Source: Liolophura sinensis (taxonomy: Eukaryota; Mollusca; Polyplacophora; Chitonida; Chitonidae). Taken from it: a DNA stretch of 64,000 nt. Position numbers and translations under genes: made by a program. The stretch is from the NCBI RefSeq assembly GCF_032854445.1, contig NC_088300.1, positions 50,833,682 to 50,897,681 on the forward strand. Direction: 5' to 3'. Positions 48,927-61,592 of the stretch are shown here, in pieces (the stretch's first letter is position 1; each line of letters opens with the position of its first letter). The notes under the pieces were generated by a model. It saw only the letters and a program-made list of their open reading frames with translations. It ran no database searches and was not told where the DNA came from.

Positions 48927-49503
48927 ATGTTCGTCCGTGCTGGTCCAGAAAAATCTGTGTCTCCGGACAGTCCGTTCTACCTCACACCATTTCCCGAATG
49001 TCACCTCAAACCTGATGCAGCTGTGTGGTATTACTCCACTCCAATGGGAGAGCATCGTTTGGGAGAGCTAATGAAGAGGGCAGCCGAGGCTGCTGGACTG
49101 AAAGGCCAGAAAACTAATCACTCGGCCCGAAAAAACAACCGTCCAAACCCTTGTAAAATCTGGCGTCGCTCCACATGAAATTATGCAGGACACTGGACAC
49201 AAATCCCTTGCTAGCATCCAGGAGTATGATTCTAAATTAGATCACGCACAGCAGAAGCAAATGTCGAGTTTACTTCAGGGCAATCGCGCCTTCAGTCAAA
49301 CATCTCTCGCGCTTACACTCCCTGGCCGGTCAGTTCAAGTGCACACAAACGAAGTTTTCACGACTCCGATGCCATCAACTTCCGAACAGAATCCCATGGA
49401 TAATCAGCTAACTTTGTCAGCAAACTCTACTTTTCTTTCGTCCTCATCCTGTAAAGATCAAACTAGCCTGTTCGGTGGCGCAGTTTTCAATAACTGCACT
49501 TAA
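48927..49503 (+). pseudogene. Tyrosine recombinase fragment, copy A5 (frameshifted)
   Basis: Same frame change as copy A2 after the HxxR box (NHSARK here), with GHKSLASIQEYDSK in the following frame. Sister of copy A2, with further substitutions such as MQDTGHKS for MQVTGHKS. Confidence 0.75.
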
Positions 49504-49752
49504 TTTTCACTGAAACGTCTGCATTCCTTTTCTTTACACTTCTATTTGAAAAAAACCGCTTCGGGCCACGTGCGCCTGACCCAGTTTTCTGTCAGCCAAT
49601 GAAAGTGCTCCATTCAGTATTCCATATTCATCCGCAATCATCTATCGTCTATTGTTACGCGATATGAAATAATTAGCACGGTTTTACCCAATTTGTTTAG
49701 CGTTCGAGTATATTTACTTACGTTTTTGACAAGTGGGTGTATAATAAAAAGG

Positions 49753-49844
49753 TTATTGGATTGTATGGTCCTGTAAGGACTCGCAAGCTCGTCCCTTTCC
49801 TGGATGCCTAGGGCTCGTCCATACAAGACCATACAATCCAATAA
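49753..49844. repeat. Right hairpin, copy A5
   Basis: As 13475-13566 with an arm change (CTGTAAGG). Confidence 0.78.
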
Positions 49845-50218
49845 ACTATAAATATCAGCCAAAAAGCAAAGCTGTGATTTATCGTCTATTTCACCCTAAG
49901 GTAAAAGTAATGCATGTACAATAGCATAACGGTATGAACCCTTTCCATATGCATACTAAGCAATTTAGTACCTAAGAATTTAAGGGAACATTTTTATGTC
50001 TCTTTTATTTAATCAAAGGCAGAACTGGATATACATAATACATATGGCATAAAAAGTTGGCACCGAAGATCTGATAACACTATTTGCAGCACTATCCTAT
50101 CCCAAAACATCGCTGCAATTTCTATGACTGCTTTTAGCGACTCCAAACGCAAATTTCCTAGAGCACCCTTGACGCAATTCTCGTTTTAGTGTTATTTTCT
50201 AGAAGTTTTCCGGATAAG
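49845..50218. other. Spacer, no gene seen
   Basis: Equivalent of 13567-13940. Confidence 0.5.
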
Positions 50219-50478
50219 ATTTATTTACATATTTGTTTGGTGTTTTACGCCGCTCTCAAGAATATTTCAGGTGTTCGACGGCGACAAACATTATGGTGTC
50301 AGGAAATCGGGCAGAGCCCAGGGGAATCCCACAATCACCCGCATGTTGTTGGCAAATTTTCGCACGTGCGGCCAAGGAGGAAGCAGCCATGAGCTGGACT
50401 TGAACTCACAGCGACCACATTGGTAAAAGTGTACTACGTCTTTTCGCCGCGTTGGCGTGGTAACCACTTCGGCCAACT
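50219..50478 (-). mobile_element. tRNA-derived SINE, copy A5
   Basis: Orthologous insertion to 13941-14204. Confidence 0.8.
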
Positions 50479-51068
50479 GTGCATCTCCAGACTCTCAGAG
50501 TCTTTCTATGGTATATTATACCGTATTCTGTCCATAAACTATGAATAAATAATACAACTACTAAGAACATCATATTCTTGGTTAGTTGTATATGTTAAAC
50601 ATATATGATAAGATAAACCAAATCTGTAATGTGTCAACTCAAAACATATATTTTGGGTTTACTTTGAAAGCTTACCTTGTTTAATACTTACTGGCGCAGC
50701 AACCATCCGTAACTACGAACATTCTAGTTTTGGTTAATTTCATATATTAAACATAAATGATAAACACAGAATGTTCAATATATGTGCCTACTAAAAACAA
50801 ATATCTTGGGTCTTAATATTTGACAGGATATCCTATCTAATACATTTACTGACAAAGCAACAATCACGTGACACGTCTTGTTAGTTGATGCCTCAAGACC
50901 AATTCTTCAGTGAAAGTGATATCAAACATTACATCAGTATGCGCAACAAAGTTCAGACCCCTTCCGCGTTCAGAATAATAGGTCGAGGTAAGCTGTTCCC
51001 GGAGCTCATATATTTTTTTATCTTCAGTCCGCTGCCTGTGGCTCTGGATAGCATACAGATAGTCTGAC
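50479..51068. other. 3' flank of gene 6
   Basis: No gene seen. The small open frame at 50885-51067 is not conserved in the other flanks. Confidence 0.5.
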
Positions 51069-54000
51069 TTACTTTGTCACAAAGTTAAAGGTAGCGTCGA
51101 AGATCTTCCCGGTCGTCTTCTCGTGAGCTTTCACCTTGAGCTCTGTGCCACCAACTATAAACTTCACTCCGACTTCACGGTCCTTCTCTCCCGTTAAATC
51201 CGGCATGTCTACTGTGAAAGTACCTAAATGAAAACATGAAGGGTCAGTTGTATATTTGGGTTTGGTCACCGTGGATTTGTACACTTCCAGCCCCATTTTT
51301 GTTTGTCCAGAGTAAATCGGATTAAAGGTATGTTCGCTAGTTTCCATACCATATGGCACTTCTTCGTCAACAGAAACAAATCTGTTAAAAATATCCTGGC
51401 ACTCCCTCTCACCTTCAATCATAATTAACTTGTCAGGATCATGGTCACCATCAACAAAAGTGGAAAAGCTACAAATTCCGTAAGTAAAGGCAGCCAGACG
51501 GATTCCAATGGCACCGGGCTGATGGCCGAATATCACCGCCCCTTTCACCACAGACAATACGGCGTCCAGTGGAGTGACCACATTCACAGACCGGAAGTTC
51601 TTCCTGAACTCCTCTTGGAGAAATGGCGATTCGGAAAACCCACCCACCAGTAAGATGTGGGAAATTCCTCTACACTTGGGATCCGCCATTAGTGTTTCTA
51701 CATGAGTGATAATTTTCTGAATGGTTGGTTTCATCAACGACTGCATCATTTTACCGCTGATTCTCATCTTGTCACCTGTAAACCGAACATCTTCAGATAA
51801 CCCAGACTCAGCCACTTGGTCTTCTAACGAGCACTTGCTGTGAAAGCTGAACGTTTCATGTAGAGAAGCCGGCAACCGGAAGGTGAATTTCTGTTCATCA
51901 TTACTAGATATCCTCCGTTTATTGATTTCAAATTCTTTCTCGAGTTCCAGCCAATCCGATTTGTGGTGTTTGCCGAACTCCTTCATCACCTTTACGGTAA
52001 AAATCTTGAGCAACAGTTCGGTGAACTGGTCGTCTACCTGAGTGCCGCCCCAACCTCCCCCGCTGGCTTTGTGTAGTTCTTTGAGATCCCCGCTTAGCAT
52101 CACCTCGTGCACTGTGGTGTCCACAGTACCACCTGGGTAAAATGAAACGTTATCAACCAAGTTTAGGCCCATGAGTTACATTCTTTATGTAGATACACGT
52201 GTCAAGATGACAGATTTAAAATACACAGTTTCAAAATAATGAGCTTAGCTGAAATAAATGATGTGAGTAAAAGCCCTCCTTCCAAAATTCTGGGAAATGA
52301 TCTTGTATAGTTCCATCATACCTTTGCTGTTTATTGACGTTGCCCACACCTAGCTTTTGCCGTCAACAGTTCAACAGCCCACACTGTCTACAGTGTGATC
52401 ATATAACCGATATCCGATTAATCTCCATTTCTCTACCTATTTTCTGCTAATTAACTGTTCCAAATCAAAGAGTTTCTGTATTTTTCAAACTTCAATTCCG
52501 AGATAAACAGTGACATTATATATGCGTCTATAAACCTACTCAATATATATAAGATCTATTCAGTATATGCTCTATAAGGCACAAGCGAATACAACTGATT
52601 TTCTGTCAATGATCAATATCTTGTAAATTGACTTCTTCGGCGTAGTATATAGCTTCATCGCCATGGTTGTTAATTCTAATGAATAATAATTTAAACTTGT
52701 GAATATCCAGGCAGGAGGCAATATGGAGAGTTCATGTACTAGATGAACAGTTACCACTTCATCTGCATAAATACGTAATTGTCCTCAGTCTTCTGAAGCG
52801 AGTGCAATCATTTCATTGTGCAGTACGATTTGAACAACGACACGATTGAGTACAATGCCGTCAGATCTTATAGAATCGTTAAAATAGAAACTGTTTAGAT
52901 TTAATTCCACGACTAGAATCCCTACGCACATGGCATAAGAATGATAATGCGTTTACATTAAGTTAAATACCTCCCGCGTCCACAACAATGTATCGAGATC
53001 CATTCCGCGAGATGTCGTCTGCGTCACAGAATTCGTCATCGGATCGGCTGTTCGCTAATAAGGACTGACAGAAAATGGAGGCCGCTTCTGGTTCCAGTGC
53101 AATAGCCAGTTGATCTCCAAGTATGCCAGACTGGTTAAAGAAACAAAACATGTAAATATATGCTATCATGTGTTGTTTAAATGATATCGAAAAGGATTTA
53201 TCATTGTGAGCATAATTATGAATATGGCAAAAGAATACAATGACTTTTCTTTACGCCTGAGTAAATATCAAGGCTGAGTGTTAAAATAATAACCGAACTG
53301 AACACCAGCGTTTTGTGTGTAATAGATTATTAACAGTTTATCGGATTATATGATAGAAAATCATAAACATCAAAGAAACCATTACATGAAAATTTCATCT
53401 GGAATTTGTACCTGCAGAGCGGCTTTCCTCATGAACTGCTTGGCATCCTCGTCCCATATAGCAGGTACCGTCAGCACGTATTGGATCTCCGAGTCAGCCA
53501 CTTGCTGCTGAAGGCTTCGTCTGAAATGCTCCTTAAGGTACAGTATTGACATGGCAAATACACTGAGGGCATTCAACCGTTGTCCGGACACCGACTCCAG
53601 CTCCATAGTCTTACTTATCTGAGGTACAAACAAAAACCAGATAGACTAATGCAGATGTATTATGACAAAAATCAATCAATAAAGTGGTATTTTTTGTACG
53701 AAAGAAATGGTAATTGTAGGAATGGTACGGTACTATCTTATTCGTTAAGCCTATTTACTAGTAAATATTTTTGAATACGGTGTAAAACACCAGTGAAATA
53801 AATAAATATTTGGTAGAAAAACAGAGATATAACTGTTAAATTTGCAAGTTAATGTTTCACAAAAGACATGCAATAATCTCTGTGTAGATAGGGCAGAAAG
53901 TAAAACAGGGGACACAACTTTTGTAACTGATCCTTCGCATTTCCATATACAGGTGACGTGTACATGTCATGCTCTTGTATTTGTTGCTTTTTTTTCCCCA

Positions 54001-54598
54001 TTAACATTCGTCTATGCCAGTCCTATTAACAATAACAGAGCACACCGCACATTTTCTGTTCATAATCGAAATGTTATCTTCAGTACTTATATCCATTAAA
54101 CAAACAGTGCATGTTGAGCGATGGTATATCAGGAATTGTACCATGGGGTATTTCAAGATCCATGGGTATACCATCCCCACTTTTGCAAAGGAAAATTTCC
54201 ATCGTCATCTTGAATTATCGACGTGTATTGTAGTGGTAATAAATAAAGATTTTACACCCAAGGTAGTTTTCGCTTCTGTGTCTCACCTCAGACTTGTAGA
54301 GGCTCATCTTAAATCGACGGAATAACAACCAGTTTTTCTCCTCCTTGTTTTTGGCGAGTTGCGAGTAATTTGTCTCCGCTTCATATCCGAAACTGTGGAA
54401 ATGTCCATCCGGGTCAAACAGTACAGATGTCGGGGTTTTGTACGAGGTCTGAAGGTGGTTGTCCCCATCTAACCAAACCTTGTTGGTTGTAATCTTGAGT
54501 TTATCAGCCAGAAACTCGTGTTGGAAGGAGAAGGCGTAGCCAGAATATGTTGTACCGATATCAATGGCGACCACGAGAAGGGGTTTGGACTGGGCCAT
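51069..54598 (-). CDS. HSPA12-like heat shock 70 kDa protein, gene 6 (intact)
   Basis: Exons at 54287-54598, 53412-53618, 52971-53130 and 51069-52132, GT-AG throughout, 580 residues, start ACCATGG. All nucleotide-binding motifs are present. Differences from gene 1 gather in the C-terminal part: ICSFS for IRSVS near residue 446, and FNPIYSGQTKMGLEVYKS near 495-513. Exon 2 begins ISKTMELES rather than ISETMELES. The 5' splice acceptor is intact. Confidence 0.9.
53761..53810 (+). mobile_element. SINE tail in intron 1 of gene 6
   Basis: AATACGGTGTAAAACACC and AAATAAATAAATA words; equivalent to 8941-8990. Confidence 0.6.
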
Positions 54599-55437
54599 GG
54601 TTACCCGGTTTACTGCCAGGTCAAGGCTATGTGAACTGAGGAGAAAGGACTGTTCAATCCTAAATTTCAGTCTGATCTCTAAGCCGAGTTTCAATTTTGT
54701 AATTAGCCCCAAAACGATTGTGTAATAATGCATTTAACATGTACTAAATCTGCTGCTGTTATAATTGGGATGGGACAACGGTATTGGCTTCTGGTATTTG
54801 CTAAACATTGAACTACAGATGTGAGGTAATACACGTTTGAACAGCAGATCCCAGGACAATAAATCGATGTTAACTGACACTGATTATAATATATGATTCA
54901 ACAAGTACATGTAAATCATTCATTAATGCGATTTTCTTTATCTGTCTATCAGATAAGAGTAGTGAAATAAACATGTGAATATTTGCAAATCTGATTAAAC
55001 TGGGCAAGTACCTAAGAATATCTTGATGATACAGCAAAGGCTAGCCGAGCGTTTAGGGGAAACCATATTGTGTCCCCCACAGACCCTATACGCCCATTCG
55101 AACAAGCGATCCGGCGGGTAATAACATGTAGTCTCTGAACTGACCCATTCCAGACCGCTGGGTTCTATATAGGCGGACATAAACCTTGTATACTGGGTAC
55201 GTTTTGGCCTATATAGCACGTTAAATCTCCCTCGGTAAGCTTGCAGGCCTTGATCGGTACAACGCTGAGCTATACTACATCACTACGCCTGCTCCAGGCT
55301 GACAGAGAAAAGAGTTAGAAACTCAATGTTTGTACTAGACAATCAATTTTTCTCCCAGAGGACTTACAACACTGACACGGTTCTGTGAAGGGGAATAAGT
55401 CCGATATCTGTAATGTCGACAACTCACCTCAAATTGG

Positions 55438-55617
55438 TCGCCGGCAAGCTAAAGATGGCTGTTTGTGCAGGGTGATTTCTGGCTAAATGAGCAGGTTGGA
55501 GAGACAGATGACGTGGCACACATATATCGAAAGTGAAAGCACAATTGCACATCACTGCCTTCGCCCGGCTTGGCTCTGGGATTTTCCTGGAGGACTTTCA
55601 GCATCGATATATAAATA
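55438..55617 (-). promoter_or_regulatory. Gene 6 promoter and 5' exon
   Basis: TATTTATA at 55617-55610, donor GAG|GTGAGT at 55438, acceptor at 54636-54637. GGGATTTTCC is at 55578-55587, GAAAGTGAAAG at 55529-55539 and TGACGTGG at 55509-55516. The upstream in-frame ATG stays open. Confidence 0.55.
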
Positions 55618-56897
55618 GAAATACAGTTAGCGTTGTACCGTATAAAGCTCTACATGCAATGTCGCCGTAATCAATCCCTATTATAAATGTCAATTGCTAT
55701 TATATGTGTGATATAGACAATTATGAATCAGTGAAATCACCGAGTTCATGATCCAAATATTGTAAAAACTTCCCGTAACTAAAATGTGCAAATATACATT
55801 GGTATGGTTATGCATGGGTTCATTGTTTATTCATTATTCCTGATCAAGTTAGGTATGAAACACAACCGACACTAAATCCCCTTAATGATCATAGTGAGTT
55901 TATCACGACTCTGTCATTCCTTCTGGAATTCGTATTAGGCTTTTTTAATAGCCACTTATCAGATGACCTGCAGCACCAGGTGGTTAGGGGACGTTGGCAC
56001 AGGACTGCCCACTGGACTGGACGTGTGCATGACGAAGGGCACAGCACTTACACACGCTGTTTGGAGAGAAAGGAATTATAGCTGGAATGTTTCTAATCAG
56101 CAGCCAGTATGTGTACTAGGAGAGTTATACAATCCTGTCAGTAAAAGACCCTTTAACAAGGAATAATTCTGACACCATTTTCCATTCTCATTAATCTGTA
56201 ATCGCTCGTTACGTCTTCATTTTATCACGTCTGACACGTCGCATATAATGTAGATATGTGTATTGTCTTCATTTAACAGGCCGAAATGACCGATCCGCCC
56301 AAGAATAGCTGATGAATATTAATATAAACAGATTACCCAATGAAATGGTAGTTTCCATACATCGATGGACAGCAAAGAAGAAACATCATGCAAACGTTGT
56401 TCACATACACAACGTTTGATGACAAGTAAAATCTGATAACAGAAGCACTTTTCACTCTCTCTATACGAGTAGGGGCGAAAACGGCATAATCATCTGCATA
56501 GCTTGGTATCACACAAAACCGTGATGTCAAAATAATTTATTTAAAATATAATTCATCTTTTTGTGATTTCCGTACATTCAGTGCATTTCGCAGCTGCGTC
56601 TGAAAATTTCTATTTGACTAAACCCTTTGCAAACTTGAGCAGGTGTGTGAATGACACATTGTTAAGGTCTGTAAGAGATAGACAACCGCGTAGGCGTCAT
56701 AGAAAAGTAGTAAAAGAAATGGCGTAAAAGCATTAGCGATTGAGGTAGTGTCTGGGTGGTGTAAGCCGTTACTAGGGTCTTGTCCCTAAAGTAAATATTA
56801 AGTGAAAATGAATCCAATTCACATCTGAAGTTGTGAAACATGAAAAGGAAAGTTCAAAATAGTATATTTAAGTTCTGTTGTAGATAATTCCAAAGCA
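55618..56897. other. Type B spacer, first half (B3)
   Basis: Positions 55782 onward match window positions 1 onward. No gene seen. A two-unit heat-shock-like word TTCTGGAA is at about 55921-55928, about 310 bp upstream of the TATA box. Confidence 0.6.
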
Positions 56898-57610
56898 GTT
56901 GGCTGTAAATAGGTGCGATCTCATGGCTGGTATTTGTTCAGGATGACTGGTAATGTGTCATGTATCGTGTTATTTGACTGTAAATAGGTGCGGTATCTTG
57001 CCTGGTGTTTGTTGAGTATGACTAGTAATGTGTCATGTATCGTGTTACTTGACTGTTAATAGGTGAAGTATCCTGTCTAGTGTTTGTTGAGTATGATTGG
57101 TAATATCTCATGTATCGTTTCAGTTGACTGTGAATAGGTGAGGTATAATGTCTTGTGTTTGTTGAGTATGATTGATAATGTGTGTTGTATCGTGTCAGTG
57201 ATCTGTAAATAGATGAGATGTCACTTCTGGTGTTTGTTGATTATGATTTGTAATGTCTCATGTACATTCCCAGTTAACTGTGAATAGCTGAGGGATCCTG
57301 TCTCCTGTCTAGTGTGTCATATATTACGTTATTTTACTGTGAGGTATGTCTGATGTTTGTTAAGTATTACTGGTAATGTGTCATCTATCGTGTCAGTGAA
57401 CTGTGAATAGCTTAGGTATCCTATCTCCTGTGCAGTGTCATGTATTACGTTAGTTTACTGTAAGATATCATGTCTACTGTTTGTTGAGTATGATCGGTAA
57501 TGTGTCATCTATTGCGTCAGTTGACTGTGAATAGCTGAGGTATCCTATCTCCTATATAGTGTGTCATGTATGACGTTAGTTTACTGTAAGGTATCATGTC
57601 TGGTGTTTCC
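56898..57610. repeat. 75-bp minisatellite, B3
   Basis: About nine and a half imperfect units; roughly two fewer than at 1108-1975. Confidence 0.8.
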
Positions 57611-58281
57611 ACGTACATGTATGTGGTTGGATGAGCTGACGTTTACCGACGTCTGTGTAGGAGTAAAACGTATTTACAGGCATGAATTTTTTTAACGATG
57701 CAGCCCAGTCCTTAACGGAAATAGTGATAAAATTTGCAAACGTTAAAATCGAAACAATTAATTAACCAGAACTGACCGCTCTGAGGTAAGATGTTGCAGA
57801 GGTTAACAAATCTTCGCCACGGTCCAGCTCCAAATCTAGCGCTTGGTTTATCTGCCATTTCATACCGCCTCAAGGCTCAAACGATAAATGTATAGAAGAG
57901 CGACCATGCCATAAAGGTACGAGCTCTTCCCACATGCATACCGATCGTAAACCTTATAGTATAGTATATAATAAACAACTAAAGCTCTAGAAAATAAGCA
58001 AAATTACTTTCATTTTATTCCTGAAGGAATACACATGTTTCTATTCACATGATGCATATGGCGTAAAACAAAAAAATACATGTCCTCCTCTTCACCAATG
58101 GGACTTGAGATCTGCGAACATAGAAGCGCTACTTCATCCTGAAAACATAATTACAACCCCTGACATAGCTTTTGGCGAAGCCATACGCAGATTCCTGGAC
58201 CAGCAATGACGCAATTCTTGATTGGTGTCTTTTATAGTATTTTACCCGATAAGACTAATAGACACACAGTTTTGTTATAAC
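57611..58281. other. Spacer, no gene seen
   Basis: Nearly identical to 1976-2641. Confidence 0.55.
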
Positions 58282-58666
58282 CGAATATCACCGCACCTTT
58301 CACCACAGACAGGACGGCGTCAAGTGGGGTGATCACAGTCACTGACCGGAAGTTCTCTAGGAACTCCTCCTGGAGAAGTGGCGATTTAGAAAACCCACCC
58401 ACCAATAAGATGATGGATGGATAGATGGTTTCATCAACCCTTGCATCACTTTGCAACTGATTCTCATCTTGTCACCTGTAAACCAAAAAACTTTGAATAA
58501 CCCAGACTCAGCCACTTGGTCCTCTAACGAGCACTTGCTCTGAAAGCTGAATACTTCACGTAGAGAAGCCGGCAACCGGAAAGTGAATTTCTGTTCATCA
58601 TTACTTGATATCCTCCGTTTACTGATTTCAAATTCTTTCTCAAGTTCCGGCCAATCCGATTTGTGG
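58282..58666 (-). pseudogene. HSPA12-like relic 3
   Basis: Same truncated last-exon piece and same internal deletion as relics 1 and 2. A short block (about 58460-58545) is closer to the intact genes (SLEDQVAESGL) than to the other relics (SLVDQVAESGL), suggesting local conversion. Confidence 0.85.
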
Positions 58667-59614
58667 ACTGTGGCTGGGGTGAACCCCAAGTCATTAAAAA
58701 TGTTGGTATACTCTCTTGTTCGGAGGTATGTCTACCAGCCGAATTGGTTCTGGCAATATAGCCTGACTTCATACTGTGTCAGGTGTGTTTTCCTAAAACT
58801 GAAACAGTTTTATACATGATCCACCCCACTCTATAGCTGATGATTATCAGTATAAATACAGTACCCAATAAATAGTAAAATAGTAGTTTCCCTATAATTA
58901 TGGACAGAACAGACGAAGCAACAACGTGCATAGGTTCTCCACATACACGGCCGTCGATGAAAGGTAACATCTGATAACAGAAGCACTTTCCGCGCCCTCC
59001 ACGTGTTATTCACAAAAACAGGATTATCATCATTATGTTTTAGCTCTATTTCTATATTTAGTGCAGTTCATAAGTGCGTCTAATTTTATATTTGCATAAA
59101 CGTTTGCAAACATGAGCGCGTACGTGTCTGACAGGCATAGTGATGACGGCCTGTAAAGAAACATCCGACTCGTCGTCACATCATGGCAGTGAATGGAGTA
59201 ATATAAAAGCCGAATCAGTATACATAATCCGGTTTTATTTAATCTGTTACCGGATATTCGTCTCTCAATCACTGGTAGTTAATACCGTGGACATCCATAA
59301 ATATATCCGCCGGCATGTAAGAGAAAACGATCCTGTTCAAATCTGAGATGAGGCACAAAAAGGAATGTTACATGAAAGTACACATTTAAGTTTAACCGTG
59401 ATTTTGTTATCTAAGTATTTTGCCTTATTCATGTTTTCTGTATGCATGATTTATTTACTAATTTATTTGACTGTGATTGTTTATCACCATCCTGAGGAAT
59501 CTTTCGCTTATAGGATGGCAGTCATTTTCTATGGGTTAGGTAAACTACCGACCTTTGGCAAGCTGTCCACCAACTTTCCAACATACGACGTACAGGTATT
59601 GACACTGAGGTAAT
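58667..59614. other. Spacer, type B second half (B3)
   Basis: Jumps at about 58807 from the sequence matching 3165 to that matching about 3697, so about 530 bp including the MITE-like site are missing. No gene seen. Confidence 0.6.
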
Positions 59615-59995
59615 GACACTGAGGCAATGTGTCATCTATTGTGTCAGTGGACTGCATGTAAATATGGGAGGTATCTTATCTGTTACTTATGCTGGCCGCC
59701 GTCGTATAATTGAAATATTCTTGAACAAGGCGTAAATCACTAATCAAATAAATAAATTATCTGCTACTTGTACGGTTGGTAAAGCATCACACATCATGTC
59801 AGTTACCTGTGAGAAACCCTGTCTCCTGTTTGTTATCCTGTCTGGTGTTTGCCAGATATTATTGGTATAATATGTCATGTATCGTGTCAGTTGACGGTGA
59901 ATAGATTATGTACACGTATTATGTTTGGTGTGTTATGTATTATGGCAGTTAACTGTAATTATGTGAGGTGTCATATCTGATGTTTATGTGATTAT
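59615..59995. repeat. Degenerate 75-bp minisatellite with SINE tail
   Basis: Counterpart of 4505-4870; SINE tail at about 59692-59757 in plus orientation. Confidence 0.58.
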
Positions 59996-60009
59996 TTGAG
60001 TTTTTTTTA

Positions 60010-60274
60010 TTTATTTGATTTCTTTTACGCCGCACTCAAGAATATTTGACTTACACGACGGCGGTCAGTATTATGGTGGGAGGAAACCAGGCAGAGCCCG
60101 GGAGAAATCCACAACCATTCGCAGGTTGCTGGAAAACCTTTCCACGTACGGCCAGAGAGGGAGCCATCGTGAGTTGGACTTGAACTCACAGCGACCGCAA
60201 TGAAGAAAGGCTCTTGGGTCATTGATAAATGCGCCGCGCTGGCGTGCTAACCGTCACGGTCCCCAAGGCCCAGG
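60010..60274 (-). mobile_element. tRNA-derived SINE, B3 first
   Basis: Counterpart of 4889-5146, with the longer head seen at 40210-40477. Confidence 0.8.
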
Positions 60275-60837
60275 TAGTTGATTAATTGAGCTGACGTTTA
60301 ATAACATCTGTTTACTGGCAAAACGTCTTCGATGTCATCGAGATAACTTTTATTCAGGGATACAGCCTTTTACATAACCAGAGTAATGATGAAATTTTCT
60401 AACATCTTAATGGAAACAATTAGTAAACCAAAAAGTGAACGGATATTTGTTACGTTCAAGGCTTAGTTCATCTACTCTTTCATATCGCCACAAATCATCC
60501 AAAAAACAAAGCTGTGATTTATCGCCTGTTTCACCTCAAGGTTAAAGTAATACATGTACAATAGCACAGAGGTACGAACCCTTCCCACATGCATACTTAG
60601 CAATTTAGTATCCAAGATTTAAGGCAACATGAGATATGTCTCGATTATTTAACGACATACCTGGATATGCATAATACATACGATATAAGAAGAAGATCTG
60701 ATAACACTATCTGCAGCACTATTCGATCCCAAAATATCATTGTAATTTCTAGGACAGGTTTTAGCGACTCCAAACGCAATTTCCTGGAGCAAGTCTCGTT
60801 TTAGTGTTGTTTTATTGTACTTTAACGGGAAAGGTTT
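60275..60837. other. Spacer, no gene seen
   Basis: Matches 5147-5690. Confidence 0.5.
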
Positions 60838-61068
60838 ATATGCATATTTGATTGGTGTTTTACGCCGTAATCAAGAATATTTCATTTCTTGACGGTGGCA
60901 AACATTATGGTGGGAGGAAATCGGGCAGAGCACAGGGATATCCCACAACCACACAGGTTGATGGCAATTTTTCGCACGTGCGGGCCAGGGAGGAACCCAG
61001 CATGAGCTGAACTTGAACTCACAGCGACAGCATTAGTGAAAGGGCACTGGATCATATCGCCAGATCAG
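60838..61068 (-). mobile_element. tRNA-derived SINE, B3 second
   Basis: Counterpart of 40856-41085; the tail side is complete, the tRNA-like head is cut short. Confidence 0.75.
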
Positions 61069-61592
61069 ACTAATAGACTCTCAAATTTTTATGGTATATT
61101 AGACTGTATTCTTAGTTAGTTGTATATGTTAAACATATATGATAAGAAACACCAAATATGTAATGTGTCAGTTAAAAATAAAATTTCTTCGGTTTACTCT
61201 GACAGCTTACCTTGTCTAATACTTACTGGCGCAGCAACCATCCGCATACTACGAACACTATATTTTTGGTTAATTGTATATGTTAAACATAAATGATAAA
61301 CACAAAATGTGCAAAATATGTATCTACTAAAAGCAAATATTTTGGGTCTTAAAATTTAAAAGGATATCTTATCTAATACATTTACTGACACAGCAACAAT
61401 CACCTGATACCTCTTGTTAGTTTTTCAGTGAATGTGCTTTCAAAGATTACAACAGTGTTCAGCGACAAATGTCTAATTCCTTTCGTGTTCAGAATATTTG
61501 GTCGAGGTAAGCTGTTCCAAGAGCTCCCATGTACACATTTTTAATCTTAAGTCCGCCTTCTTTGCCTCTGGATAGTATATAGATGGTCTGAC
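61069..61592. other. 3' flank of gene 7
   Basis: No gene seen. Type-B flank; carries the same minus-strand ATTAAA word near the stop as gene 1. Confidence 0.5.

Larger units (their letters stand above)
48828..49844 (+). mobile_element. 1-kb Crypton-derived element, copy A5
   Basis: Same structure and insertion point as copy A1. Confidence 0.6.
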
